From the NCBI RefSeq assembly GCF_947090775.1, contig NZ_OX352321.1, forward strand, positions 62,001 through 126,000: 64,000 nucleotides of DNA, written 5' to 3'. Source of the DNA: Pseudarthrobacter sp. MM222 (GTDB lineage Bacteria; Actinomycetota; Actinomycetes; Actinomycetales; Micrococcaceae). Both the position numbers and the translations under genes were made by a program. The notes under the pieces were generated by a model, which was not told where the DNA came from, ran no database searches, and was given only the letters and a program-made list of their open reading frames with translations. The number at the start of each line of letters is the position of its first letter. Within the stretch, counting starts at the first letter, position 1. Shown here in pieces: positions 33,222 to 42,205 of the stretch.

Positions 33222-34604
33222 ATGCGGGGCAATGAACCCGGCAAGTCGCGGGTGCGGGACGTTTTGCTTGGCGTGCTGACGGTCCAAGTGGTGTTCGCCC
33301 TGACTGCCGGGGCCGCCCTCATCCTTGACCCGGCCGGGATGTTTGACCACCCCGTCACGCGGGTCCTGGCCGCGCCGTTCATTCTCACACCGATCGTCGT
33401 GGCGTGCCTGCTGGTCCTGAGGTTCCACCGGGGCCACGTCCTGGAGCGACACCGCGCCAGAGGCGACGCTCGCCTGATGGACACGGTTCTCGCAACAAGC
33501 CATGAATGGGTTTGGGCCGTAGACGACGAGGGGGTGTTCACCTTCTGCAGCCCGGCCAGCGCCGCATTGTTGGGCTTCTTGCCCTCGGAACTCGTTGGGA
33601 GGCACTGCAGTCTGGTCATCAATCTGAAGGATCTCGGCCGGGCCCGCGGCGACGTAAAATCCTTCCCGCAGGCAGGTGCTGGCGGGTGGAGCGGCATCCT
33701 CGTGCGCTGTCGGCACCGCAACGGCAACGCCGTCTGGATGGACGTGTCCGGCACGGCACGCCTTCCCCAGGACGGGCAACGAGGCGGATTTGAGGGGACC
33801 AGCCGGTCCGTCCCGCACGAGACCGCGCAGGAAGCAATGGCAGCACACCGCAGTGCACGCATCACGGAAATCATCGACGGGCGCCTGTTGCTGACCGCGT
33901 TCCAGCCGATTCGTGGACTGGACTGCGGAGACGTGATCGGCGTCGAGGCGCTATCGCGTTTTGTCAGCGACGACGGTGCCGGCCCGGAACATTGGTTCAG
34001 CGAGGCCGATGCTGTGGGCCTCGCCGCAGAGCTCGACATTGCTGCCCTGCAATCAGCGCTCGCGGCTGCGAAGCAGCTGCCGCCGCACATCTATGTAGCG
34101 TTGAACATCTCACCGGGCACCTGCCTCGATTGGCGACTGCCCGCAATCCTCGAAGCTTCCTGCGTTCCCTTGCACAGGATCGTCCTGGAGCTGACGGAGC
34201 GGCTTGAAGTGTCGGAGTATGGTCCGCTGATCGCAGCCCTCGCGCCGCTGCGGGCGCGCGGCCTGCGTATTGCCGTTGACGACGCAGGCTCGGGCTTCGC
34301 CTCCATGCGCCATGTCCTCCATCTGCGGCCTGACATCATTAAGCTCGATCGCAGCCTTATCGCGGGCATAAATGATGACCAGGGCCAACGCGCCCTTGGC
34401 GCCGCCATGGTCGAATTTGCTAGCCAGATCGGGGCCACCCTGGTGGCCGAGGGCATCGAGTCACCGGCGGATCTCGTCGCGGTCACCGGGATCGGCATGA
34501 CCGCGGGGCAGGGCTACCTCCTCGGCAGGCCCTCCGTGCATCCCCGGGACTGGGCAGAATGGCACTCAACTTCCCGGCCGAATCAGAGTCCGGCCGAAAG
34601 TTGA
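33222..34604 (+). CDS. Membrane PAS-EAL cyclic-di-GMP phosphodiesterase
   Basis: The 460-residue protein has two N-terminal membrane helices (about residues 14-70), a PAS domain (about 80-190; WAVDDEGVFTFCSPASAALL) and a C-terminal EAL domain (about 205-450). All catalytic segments are present: VEALSRF, ALNIS, LELTE, VDDAGSGFAS, IIKLDR and VAEGIES, so it should hydrolyse c-di-GMP to pGpG. There is no GGDEF domain. The ATG at 33222 is chosen because AGGGGG lies upstream and the first helix follows directly; an in-frame TTG at 33123 is less likely. Confidence 0.9.
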   Translation: MRGNEPGKSRVRDVLLGVLTVQVVFALTAGAALILDPAGMFDHPVTRVLAAPFILTPIVVACLLVLRFHRGHVLERHRARGDARLMDTVLATSHEWVWAVDDEGVFTFCSPASAALLGFLPSELVGRHCSLVINLKDLGRARGDVKSFPQAGAGGWSGILVRCRHRNGNAVWMDVSGTARLPQDGQRGGFEGTSRSVPHETAQEAMAAHRSARITEIIDGRLLLTAFQPIRGLDCGDVIGVEALSRFVSDDGAGPEHWFSEADAVGLAAELDIAALQSALAAAKQLPPHIYVALNISPGTCLDWRLPAILEASCVPLHRIVLELTERLEVSEYGPLIAALAPLRARGLRIAVDDAGSGFASMRHVLHLRPDIIKLDRSLIAGINDDQGQRALGAAMVEFASQIGATLVAEGIESPADLVAVTGIGMTAGQGYLLGRPSVHPRDWAEWHSTSRPNQSPAES

Positions 34605-34700
34605 CGGTGCGGCCCCTCGGGCAAATGGACCCTACCGTCTTCCCGGCGCCGGGAACATAATCAGGACTATCCACCCAGCGCAAACAAGGAGGCGGTTGAC

Positions 34701-35009
34701 GTGTCGGTCTATACGCTTGGAATCTGGCTGGTCCACCCGGGCCGTGAGAACGATTTCGTGCAGGCCTGGCGGGATCTGGCCAGGAAGACCCAGGAGGATT
34801 TCCCGCACGCCAAGGGCGTGCTGATGCACGACCATGATGTTCCCAACCGGTTCATCAGCACCGGACCGTGGGAATCGATCGAGCAGATTGAGCAGTGGCG
34901 GGCCTCATCGATGTACAAGCAGGGCGTCGAGGCGATGAAGGACATGCTGGAACACTTCGAGCCGCACACCCTGGATGAGGCCGCCAGCATCGGACGCGAT
35001 ACGGCCTAA
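34701..35009 (+). CDS. Antibiotic biosynthesis monooxygenase (ABM) domain protein
   Basis: The 102-residue protein has the dimeric ferredoxin-like ABM fold: YTLGIWLVHPGRENDFVQAW at the start and ISTGPWESIEQIEQWRASSM in the second half. Such proteins are often small heme-degrading or quinone-forming oxygenases or stress proteins; the His and Trp patterns do not decide. AAGGAGG lies 9 bases before the GTG. Its stop codon overlaps that of the convergent DUF6919 gene by three bases. Confidence 0.83.
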   Translation: MSVYTLGIWLVHPGRENDFVQAWRDLARKTQEDFPHAKGVLMHDHDVPNRFISTGPWESIEQIEQWRASSMYKQGVEAMKDMLEHFEPHTLDEAASIGRDTA

Positions 35010-35635
35010 CCGCCCGGCGCCCGATTCGCGGGTTCTTCGTCGGTCAGGGCACCGAGCACCGCGGACCACAACACGCCGTTCCGGCCCCAGACCGGATCGA
35101 AGATCTCGACATACCAGGACTCGGCCAGAACCAGTGCCAGGCCGTCATTTGCCTCCTCGGCCCAGTCGCGGAGCTGATCGTCGCCCACCGGGCCCTCGCT
35201 GCTACCCAGCACGGTCACGACTTCACCGTCCCTTAGGGTCACGGGAATGGACGCCTGGCTGGCTTCGCCGGGGGCATGCGCCACGGTGACCAGGCCGGTC
35301 CGGCCGGAAAGCTCAAGGAGCGCCGCCGCCGACTCCACAGTGCAGAAGCCCGTCACGTAGGCGCGCTGGGCATGCCCCCCGGCGAGCACGCCCGGCTGGG
35401 ACTCCTTGGTGAACAGCCCGTTGCGGTTCAGCTGGGCGAGCTCGAGGGCGATCGGCCGGGTTTCGTCGTCGAAACTCGACGCAAAGGTGCCCGGCTGGTA
35501 CTGACTCCTGCCTTCGAGCCAGCGAGCGGTCAGCTCGCCGGCGGCCGGAATGCTGGCCGCCTGCCGCCAGACCTCCCGGTCCGCAAGGAGACGCCCGAAG
35601 CCGTCCCGTTCCGTGGTGAACCTGTCTTCCGCCAT
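35006..35635 (-). CDS. DUF6919-family protein
   Basis: The 209-residue protein has the features of the actinobacterial DUF6919 family: VWRQAASIPAAGELTARWLE, LAQLNRNGLFTKESQPGVLA and a C-terminal DPVWGRNGVLWSAVLGAL. The function is unknown; no catalytic signature is evident. The ATG at 35635 has GGGAAG 10 bases upstream; another ATG six codons earlier overlaps the stop of the upstream gene, so coupling is possible either way. Confidence 0.72.
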   Translation of the reverse strand: MAEDRFTTERDGFGRLLADREVWRQAASIPAAGELTARWLEGRSQYQPGTFASSFDDETRPIALELAQLNRNGLFTKESQPGVLAGGHAQRAYVTGFCTVESAAALLELSGRTGLVTVAHAPGEASQASIPVTLRDGEVVTVLGSSEGPVGDDQLRDWAEEANDGLALVLAESWYVEIFDPVWGRNGVLWSAVLGALTDEEPANRAPGG

Positions 35636-35640
35636 CGGAG

Positions 35641-36198
35641 CTAGGCTTCCCATGCGACGATGGGCGCGGTTGCGCTTGCGGCTGACGGTACGGGTGCGCT
35701 GGCGACCGCCGGCGCGGCGGTGCTCCCGAGGTGCTGCTCCAGCAGCAGCGCCAGGCGCTCGCAGCTCAGCCGCAAGGCCTCGAGTTCACGCCGGCTGTAT
35801 TCGTCGATGTTGTGGTGAATCAGTTCGAGGAGCTCCCCGGCGTCATCGTCCACCTCGAACTCGTGATCCAGCGTTACCTCGGAGAACCCCTCGGACGGGC
35901 GGATCACCCAGCCGCCGCCAAGATGCACCAGCGGAGCCTCCAGCCCGAGCTGGCGGAAGTCGGCACGGAGTTCCGCGTCATTTAGAACCCGGTGGCAGTG
36001 CGTGGAATTCAGTGAGCCGTTGGACACGACGGAGGTCCGCAGCTCATGGCTCGAATCGTCGCCGCTGACCCGCTCGGAGTACGCCGTGAGTCCGTCCAGG
36101 TACGGCCAGTGTGAGGAGTCCCGCAATATGCGGAAGATCAGCTCGCCTGGCGCATCGATGCTGAGCCGGTGAGTTGTCCGGCGCGTGGTCTTCGACAA
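35641..36198 (-). CDS. SRPBCC-fold aromatase/cyclase-like protein
   Basis: The 185-residue protein resembles START-domain polyketide aromatases/cyclases: HRLSIDAPGELIFRILRDSS, HWPYLDGLTAYSERVSGDD, HLGGGWVIRPSEGF, with an Ala/Pro-rich C-terminal tail. No polyketide synthase is nearby, so the ligand is unknown. I place the start at the TTG at 36198 because AGGAGG then lies 8 bases upstream; the GTG at 36207 would leave almost no spacing. It is followed by the DUF6919 gene in the same direction (4-5 base gap), forming a two-gene unit. Confidence 0.78.
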   Translation of the reverse strand: MSKTTRRTTHRLSIDAPGELIFRILRDSSHWPYLDGLTAYSERVSGDDSSHELRTSVVSNGSLNSTHCHRVLNDAELRADFRQLGLEAPLVHLGGGWVIRPSEGFSEVTLDHEFEVDDDAGELLELIHHNIDEYSRRELEALRLSCERLALLLEQHLGSTAAPAVASAPVPSAASATAPIVAWEA

Positions 36199-36383
36199 GT
36201 CCCACACCTCCTAAGTTCCGCGGACCTACTTAGCAGGCTAGGTCAGTGATGCCCTGCCGCGCAGGTAATCTTCCCGGCGCGTCACGCTGGGAAACCTCAG
36301 GTAACACTGGGCCACCCCGGTTCATCCCCGGGGCGCCCCTGTGAAGCACCGTGACCCCCCGTATCCCTTGGTTTCGAGGCGCT

Positions 36384-36412
36384 TTGACCGGCTTCCGGCG
36401 GCGTCGGATAGT
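36384..36412 (+). promoter_or_regulatory. Sigma-70-type promoter of the substrate-binding protein gene
   Basis: TTGACC (36384-36389) and GATAGT (36407-36412) are separated by 17 bases and lie 42 bases upstream of the ATG at 36455. Confidence 0.55.
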
Positions 36413-36454
36413 TGCTGGCATCAGCACCAATCCGCAGACTTCCAAAGGAGAACA

Positions 36455-37438
36455 ATGTCCAGAACCACGCTTCTATCCGGCGTCAGCGCGGCCCTTGCCG
36501 CCACCACCCTGCTGGGCCTGACAGCCTGCTCGGATCCCGGCGCGTCAGCTGCCGCCGGCGCCAACCCCGCCGCGACCGCGGTGTCCGCCGGGGTCAAGCA
36601 GTTCAACCTCTCTCCGCAGCAGGACCGGGTGCCGGTTACCGTCAGCACGGAAGCGGCCGCCCTGGTCCCGGAAGCAATCAAGCAGGACGGCAAGCTGACC
36701 GTTGCAGTCAGCCCGTTCGCCGCCCCGCTGGCCGTGTACGCGACCGACAACAAGACGCCGGTGGGCAATGAGGTGGACATCGCCGTCGCGCTGGCCCAGG
36801 CCCTGGGCCTGGAAGCGGAGATCGTTCCGACTGCCTGGGCCGACTGGCCCCTCGGCGTCGAGTCCGGCAAGTACGAGGCCGTGCTGTCCAATGTGACGGT
36901 GACGGAGGAGCGCAAGCTCAAGTTCGACTTCGCGAGCTACCGCGACGACCTGGGCTTTTATGCCACGGCCAGCAGCGCCATCACCAAGGTGGAGACGGCA
37001 GAGGATGTGGCCGGCAAGCGCGTCATCGTGGGCTCCGGCACGAACCAGGAATCCATCCTGCTGCGCTGGGACGAGGAGAACAAGAAAAAGGACCTGTTGC
37101 CGGTCGAGTTCCAGTATTACGACGACGACTCCGCCTCCGCACTGGCCCTCCAGTCGGGCCGGGCAGACCTCACTTTCGGCCCCAACGCGACGGCAGCCTA
37201 TAAGGCGGCCACGGATGCCAAGACCAAGCTGGTGGGGCTCGTGGACGGCGGCTGGCCGCTGAAGGCCAGCATCGCGGCCACCACCAAGAAGGGCAACGGC
37301 TTCGCCGCCGCCGCCACGGCCGGCCTGAACCACCTGATCGAGGACGGCAGCTACGCCAAGATCCTGGACCGCTGGGGGCTGAGCTCCGAAGCGGTTCCAA
37401 AGTCCGAGCTGAACCCGGCCGGCCTGCCCAAGAAGTAG
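36455..37438 (+). CDS. Family-3 ABC substrate-binding lipoprotein
   Basis: The 327-residue protein has a lipoprotein signal (LLGLTAC, modified Cys about residue 27) and an amino-acid-type binding domain: AIKQDGKLTVAVSPFAAPLA, NEVDIAVALAQALGLEAEIV, VGSGTNQESILLRWDEENKK. It is a paralogue of the binding protein at 43364-44365 (same lead-in, same VGSGTNQE segment). It has GGAGA before the ATG and its own promoter, but no permease genes beside it, so it may share the permease and ATPase encoded at 44378-46350. Confidence 0.9.
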   Translation: MSRTTLLSGVSAALAATTLLGLTACSDPGASAAAGANPAATAVSAGVKQFNLSPQQDRVPVTVSTEAAALVPEAIKQDGKLTVAVSPFAAPLAVYATDNKTPVGNEVDIAVALAQALGLEAEIVPTAWADWPLGVESGKYEAVLSNVTVTEERKLKFDFASYRDDLGFYATASSAITKVETAEDVAGKRVIVGSGTNQESILLRWDEENKKKDLLPVEFQYYDDDSASALALQSGRADLTFGPNATAAYKAATDAKTKLVGLVDGGWPLKASIAATTKKGNGFAAAATAGLNHLIEDGSYAKILDRWGLSSEAVPKSELNPAGLPKK

Positions 37439-37440
37439 CC

Positions 37441-39225
37441 CTACTGCCTCTCTTCCTGGGCGGTGTAGGTCTCCAGCAGCCGGGAAGCTCCGCGCCCGTC
37501 CTCGCCTTCGGCGGCGAGGGCGGTCCGCATGTTTTCGGCTTTCTCACCGCCCGCGGGGAACGGTGGCAGCAGCGGGATATCCGGATCGGTCACTACCTCG
37601 AGGACCACCGGCCGGTCCGCTGCAAAGGCACGTTCCCAGGCGTCGGCGAGCTGCTCCGGAGCTTCGACCCTGATACCCGTCAGGCCGAGCAGCTCGCCGT
37701 AGCCCGCGAAGGGGAAGTCGGGCAGCTCCTGGCTGTCCTGGAACCTCGGCTCGCTCTCGGTCTCGCGCTGCTCCCAGGTCACCTCGGCCAGGTCGCGGTT
37801 GTTAAAGACACAGACTACAAACCGGGGATCCTGCCAGTCGCGCCAGCGGTGGGCCACGGTTATCAATTCCGCGACGCCGGCCATCTGCATGGCGCCGTCA
37901 CCGGACAGCGCGACGAGCGGCCGGTCCGGGTAGGCAAGCTTCGCAGCCAGCCCGTAGGGGATGGAGCAGCCCATGCTCGCCAGCGTTCCGGAAAGGTGCG
38001 CCGGTACCCCCGGCGGCAGCAGCAGCTGCCGGGCGTACCAGTAAACGCAACTGCCGACGTCGACGCTCACCAGAGCGTTGTCCGGGAGCCGCCCGTTGAG
38101 CTCATGAACGACGCGTTCCGGGTTGACCGCCCGCGCCGGAACTGCGGCCCGCTCACCGCGGAGCCGGTGCCAGCTGCGGACCTCGCTTTCGACGTCCTGA
38201 CGCCACGGTCCGGAATCCCGCTGCCGTAGCCTGCCCAGGAGCTCCGTGATGGTGCGTGCGGCATCACCCGGCAGTCCGGCCTCCACCGGGTAGCGGTTGC
38301 CGATCTTGCGCTCGTCGAGGTCGATTTGGACCGCCCGCGCCGCGCCCGGCGGCGGGTAGAACTCGGTCCAGGGATCGTTGGAACCGATGATGAGCAAGGT
38401 GTCACAGTTGCCCAGGAGGTGTGCGCTGGCGGTGCTGCCGAGGTGGCCCATGGTTCCGGCCGCGAAGGGTAGGTTCTCGTCCACGTAGGGTTTGCCGAGC
38501 AGGCTGGTGGCGATCCCGGCGCCGAGCTTCTCCGCGATGGCCACCACTTCGTCCCGGGCGTGCCGGGCGCCCTGCCCCACCAGCAGCGCTACCTTCTCTC
38601 CCGCGTTGAGGATTTCCGCGGCGGCGTCCAGGTCCTCCTCGCGGGGGACGGCGACGGCGGTGCCCCACCGCGGCGCTGTGATCACGATGCCATGTTCCTG
38701 CTCCAGCTCCGGGGCGGGAGCCGACTGGATGTCATGCGGAACAATCACCACGCAGGGGGAGCGGGTGGCGAGGGCCGTCCGGAAGGCACGGTCCAAAACC
38801 ATGGGGAGCTGTTCGGGGGTGCTCACCAGCTGGGCGAACTGGGCGGCGACGTCCTTGAACAGCGTCGCGAGGTCGATCTCCTGCATGTAGGCCGAACCCA
38901 GCACGCTGCGCGCCTGCTGTCCGACGATCGCGACCACCGGCACGCCGTCGAGCTTGGCGTCGTAGAGCCCGTTGAGGAGATGCACGGCCCCGGGGCCCTG
39001 GGTGGAGGTCACGACGCCGACCCGGCCGGTGTACTTGGCATGTCCCACGGCCATGAAGGCGGCAGTCTCCTCGTGCCGCGCCTGCACGAACTCGATGTCC
39101 GCCCTGGCCCGGCGCAGGGCGCCCATGAAGCCGTTGATGCCATCGCCGCTGTAGCCGAAGACGCGGTCCACGCCCCAGGCTTTCAAGCGATCGACGATCA
39201 CGTCAGCGACAACGCGTTCGGCCAT
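37441..39225 (-). CDS. Thiamine-pyrophosphate enzyme (pyruvate oxidase/acetolactate synthase-like)
   Basis: The 594-residue protein has three TPP-enzyme domains: an N-terminal pyrimidine-binding domain (FGYSGDGINGFMGAL; catalytic Glu in QARHEETAAFMA), a central FAD/ADP-type domain and a C-terminal PP domain with LSGDGAMQMAGVAELITVAH followed by NNRD, the metal-binding GDG...NN motif. It is closest in layout to PoxB-type pyruvate:quinone oxidoreductases. The C-terminus continues about 30 residues past the PP domain. Its link to the flanking sulfur-type genes is unclear; it ends 2 bases from the stop of the convergent binding-protein gene. Confidence 0.88.
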   Translation of the reverse strand: MAERVVADVIVDRLKAWGVDRVFGYSGDGINGFMGALRRARADIEFVQARHEETAAFMAVGHAKYTGRVGVVTSTQGPGAVHLLNGLYDAKLDGVPVVAIVGQQARSVLGSAYMQEIDLATLFKDVAAQFAQLVSTPEQLPMVLDRAFRTALATRSPCVVIVPHDIQSAPAPELEQEHGIVITAPRWGTAVAVPREEDLDAAAEILNAGEKVALLVGQGARHARDEVVAIAEKLGAGIATSLLGKPYVDENLPFAAGTMGHLGSTASAHLLGNCDTLLIIGSNDPWTEFYPPPGAARAVQIDLDERKIGNRYPVEAGLPGDAARTITELLGRLRQRDSGPWRQDVESEVRSWHRLRGERAAVPARAVNPERVVHELNGRLPDNALVSVDVGSCVYWYARQLLLPPGVPAHLSGTLASMGCSIPYGLAAKLAYPDRPLVALSGDGAMQMAGVAELITVAHRWRDWQDPRFVVCVFNNRDLAEVTWEQRETESEPRFQDSQELPDFPFAGYGELLGLTGIRVEAPEQLADAWERAFAADRPVVLEVVTDPDIPLLPPFPAGGEKAENMRTALAAEGEDGRGASRLLETYTAQEERQ

Positions 39226-39413
39226 GGGTGCCTCCAGTTGCGGATTGCGGTGTGGTGCGGTTCCCTCCACAACCTAGCCGCGACCCCGGAACGTGTCGAG
39301 GGCAGGAGCGGACTAGAGGAGCTGTTCCCAGACGGTGAGCTGCAGCCGGACCGTGCCCGCCCCGGCGCTTCCCTGGCCGCCGCGCTCGACGCCGGACTCC
39401 ACGTTGTCCACCG

Positions 39414-40880
39414 CTATTCCCGCGCCGGAGTCGAGGCTGTTTCGGCTTCGTCCGCGTGCAGGTCCGCCGTTTGGTCCGCGGGTTGATCCGGTGTTTGGTC
39501 CGGAGCGCGGACGGGCGCCGCGAGGCCCAGGTTTTCCCGCAGGGTGGTTCCGGCATATTCGGTCGGGTAGATGCCGCGCTCCTGCAGGGCAGGAACCAGA
39601 TGATTGACGATGTCGTCCAGCCCGCTCGGGATTAGCCACGGGGAGATGTTGAAACCGTCGACGGCGCCGGTGCGGGCGTATTCCACGAGGCGGTCCGCCA
39701 CCTCCGAGTACGAACCGGTGAAGGTGGAGTCCCCGCGGGAGGTCTTGGCGGAGACGAACTGACGGATGGAGAGGCCCTTTTCCTTGGCCTCGGCCCGCCA
39801 CTGGTCCGCCAGCTGCCGGGCCTTCGCGCCGTGGAAGCCGCTGCCGCGGGTTTCCGAGGTTTCCTCCACGACGGGATCGATGGCCGGCAGCGGACCGTCC
39901 GGATCGAAGTCCTGCAGCTCGCGTCCCCAGAACTGCTCCAGGTAGGCAAGGGCCTGCTGCGGGCCGATTTGCAGGCTCCGCACCCAGGCTTTCTTGTCCA
40001 GCGCTTCCTGCGGGGTAGCGGCCAGGATGAACTCACTAGCGGGCATGATCTTGACGTCGTTGGCGCCCCGGCCGGCCTTAAGCGTGCGGTCCACGATGTC
40101 ACGGCGGAACGCCAAGGCGTCGTTGAGCTCGGGATGCGCGGAAAAGATGACATCCGCCTGCCGGGCGGCGAAGTCCCTGCCATCCGGGGAGTCCCCTGCC
40201 TGGAAAAGGACCGGCCGGTACTGGGCGCTCCGCGGCAGCCGCGGCGTCACGTCCACCGTGTAGTGCTGCCCGGCGTGCTGCACGCGGCGGACCGCGCCGG
40301 CGGCTGCCCAGCGCGGCGCGGACGGCGAGGAGGCGATGGCGCCGTCGTCCCAGGCCTCCCAGATCTGTTTGGCGGTCTCCACGAAGGCTTCCGCGTGGAT
40401 GTAGCGGTCGGCATGGTCGAGGTAGCCGCCACGGCGGAAGTTCGCGCCGGTCCAGGCGTTGTCCGTCGTGACGATGTTCCAGGCGGCGCGTCCCCCGGAG
40501 AGCAGGTCCAGCGATGAGAGCCGGTGGGCCAGGTCCGCGGGATCGTTGTAGGTGGTGTTCTGCGTGGCCACCAGCCCGATATGGGTGGTCACCGCGGCCA
40601 GAGCTGCCAGCGCCGTCTGCGCGTCCGGCCGCCCGGCGACGTCGAGGGCGTGCGGCCGGCCCAGGTGTTCACGCAACCGCAGCCCTTCCCCGAGGAAGAA
40701 CGCCGCGAACAGTCCCCGCTCGGCGGTCTGTGCGATCCTGCGGAACGATGCGAAATCTGTCTGCGAGCCGGACTCGTCCGATTTCCAGATGGTCCCGGAG
40801 TTGACGCCCTGGAAGAAGACGCCGAGGCTGAGCTGCCCGGACGGTGTAAAGTCCCGGGCCGGGTTGGTGGAATGGCTCAC
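39414..40880 (-). CDS. NtaA/DmoA-family FMN-dependent monooxygenase
   Basis: The 488-residue enzyme belongs to the NtaA/SnaA/DszA branch of luciferase-like monooxygenases: LSLGVFFQGVNSGTIWKSDE at the start, FAAFFLGEGLRLREHLGRPH, QNTTYNDPADLAHRLSSLDL, SGGRAAWNIVTTDNAWTGAN. These use FMNH2 from a separate reductase to oxidise N- or S-containing substrates. GTG at 40880 has AAGGAGA 5 bases upstream. It is the last gene of the minus-strand ABC/monooxygenase operon. Confidence 0.92.
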   Translation of the reverse strand: MSHSTNPARDFTPSGQLSLGVFFQGVNSGTIWKSDESGSQTDFASFRRIAQTAERGLFAAFFLGEGLRLREHLGRPHALDVAGRPDAQTALAALAAVTTHIGLVATQNTTYNDPADLAHRLSSLDLLSGGRAAWNIVTTDNAWTGANFRRGGYLDHADRYIHAEAFVETAKQIWEAWDDGAIASSPSAPRWAAAGAVRRVQHAGQHYTVDVTPRLPRSAQYRPVLFQAGDSPDGRDFAARQADVIFSAHPELNDALAFRRDIVDRTLKAGRGANDVKIMPASEFILAATPQEALDKKAWVRSLQIGPQQALAYLEQFWGRELQDFDPDGPLPAIDPVVEETSETRGSGFHGAKARQLADQWRAEAKEKGLSIRQFVSAKTSRGDSTFTGSYSEVADRLVEYARTGAVDGFNISPWLIPSGLDDIVNHLVPALQERGIYPTEYAGTTLRENLGLAAPVRAPDQTPDQPADQTADLHADEAETASTPARE

Positions 40881-40890
40881 GGTATTCTCC

Positions 40891-42129
40891 TTAGTTTCCT
40901 GCGCTGGCGGTGAAGGCGGCGGGGTCGGCGGCGTAGCGGCTGGCGGGCCGGGCGAGGCCGAGCTGCTCCCGGAAGGTGGCATCCCGTTCAAGCGGGGCGA
41001 GGACGGCGCGGCGGCGCAATTCCGGCAGCACCAGCGTGGCCAGTTCTTCCAGATCCGTGTCCAGCACTGCCGGGTGCAGGCGGATCCCGTCCGCCACCGA
41101 CAGGACTTCCTCGAGCAACTCGGTCAGCTCGGCCGCCGTTCCGACAAAGCGTGCGCGCGGACTCTCCCAGGAAGCGTGCGCATCCAGCCGAGCGAGCCGC
41201 CCGGCTGCGCTCTGGCCGCGGGAGTCCAGGACGACGTCGAGCTCGGCGATCAGCGCCGGTGCGCCCGGTGCGCCGGGCGCGGCAGTGAAGGCATCCCGGG
41301 TGGCCGTGATTTCGGCGGTGAGAAGTTCCGGCGTGGGCGCCGAGACCAGGAGTGCGTCGACGGCGCCGCTGGCCACCGCCTCCGGGGCGAGCAGACCGGC
41401 CGGTGCCAGCACGGGAAGCTGGCCCTGGAGCGGGCGCGGAATGATGGACGGGCCCTTGATCGAGTAGCTGCGTCCCTCAGTGTCGGCAGTGCTGTGGAAG
41501 TCGGCATAGTGCAACTTGTCCACGTCGAGGTAGCGCCCGGTGGCGACGTCCCGGATCACCGCATCGTCCTCCCAGGTATCCCAGAGCCTGCGGCTGACTT
41601 CGATCGAGTCAGCGGCTTCCTGCGCAACGCCGTCCGCGCCCACGACGTTCCGTCCGACGGCGGCGGCGTCGGCCGGGTCGGTCGAGGCGGCCACCAGCCA
41701 GCCAACCCGGCCGCCGGAGACGTAGTCGAGGCTGGCGAGCTGGGTGGAGACGTGGAACGGTTCGGTGTAGACCGTGTCCACTTCCGGGATCAGCGCGATC
41801 GACCGGGTGATCGGACCGGCGAAAGCCGCGCGCTGCAGCGCGTTCAGGCGCGCGGCGGTGTTCTCGCCGCCCCTCTGCCCGGACGGGGAGGGATCGCTGA
41901 ACGTCGCGGCGTGGAAACCGGCGGTTTCGGCCGCGAGCACCACGGCGCGGAGCCGGGCCGGGGTTAGCACCGACGCGGGGGCAGTTCCGGCGGCCCGCCA
42001 CGCGGCGGGGTGGCTGCCGGCGCCGTCGAGCTCCAGCAGCAGCAGGCCCCGGCCCGGCGCGGACGTGCCGGAGGCGGAAGTGCCGTGTGCCGCGGGGCGG
42101 GCAGCGCCGTTGTGCTGTGAGGTGCTCAT
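40891..42129 (-). CDS. Luciferase-like FMN monooxygenase
   Basis: The 412-residue protein has LLM features (AVVLAAETAGFHAATFSDPS, STQLASLDYVSGGRVGWLVA, YLDVDKLHYADFHS) and a C-terminal half with several LLM-type helices; it is like the putative FMN-dependent luciferase-like monooxygenases that accompany NtaA-type enzymes in sulfur or nitrogen clusters. The N-terminal 25 residues are low-complexity. ATG 42129 is chosen because the frame upstream belongs to no similarity. It is 10 bases upstream of the next monooxygenase gene. Confidence 0.86.
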   Translation of the reverse strand: MSTSQHNGAARPAAHGTSASGTSAPGRGLLLLELDGAGSHPAAWRAAGTAPASVLTPARLRAVVLAAETAGFHAATFSDPSPSGQRGGENTAARLNALQRAAFAGPITRSIALIPEVDTVYTEPFHVSTQLASLDYVSGGRVGWLVAASTDPADAAAVGRNVVGADGVAQEAADSIEVSRRLWDTWEDDAVIRDVATGRYLDVDKLHYADFHSTADTEGRSYSIKGPSIIPRPLQGQLPVLAPAGLLAPEAVASGAVDALLVSAPTPELLTAEITATRDAFTAAPGAPGAPALIAELDVVLDSRGQSAAGRLARLDAHASWESPRARFVGTAAELTELLEEVLSVADGIRLHPAVLDTDLEELATLVLPELRRRAVLAPLERDATFREQLGLARPASRYAADPAAFTASAGN

Positions 42130-42205
42130 GAGGCGTCCTGACGTTCGTAGGGAATCTGCTCGCCCGCTTCGACGGCGACCGGCAGGCGGTTCTCCGGCGG
42201 CGGTG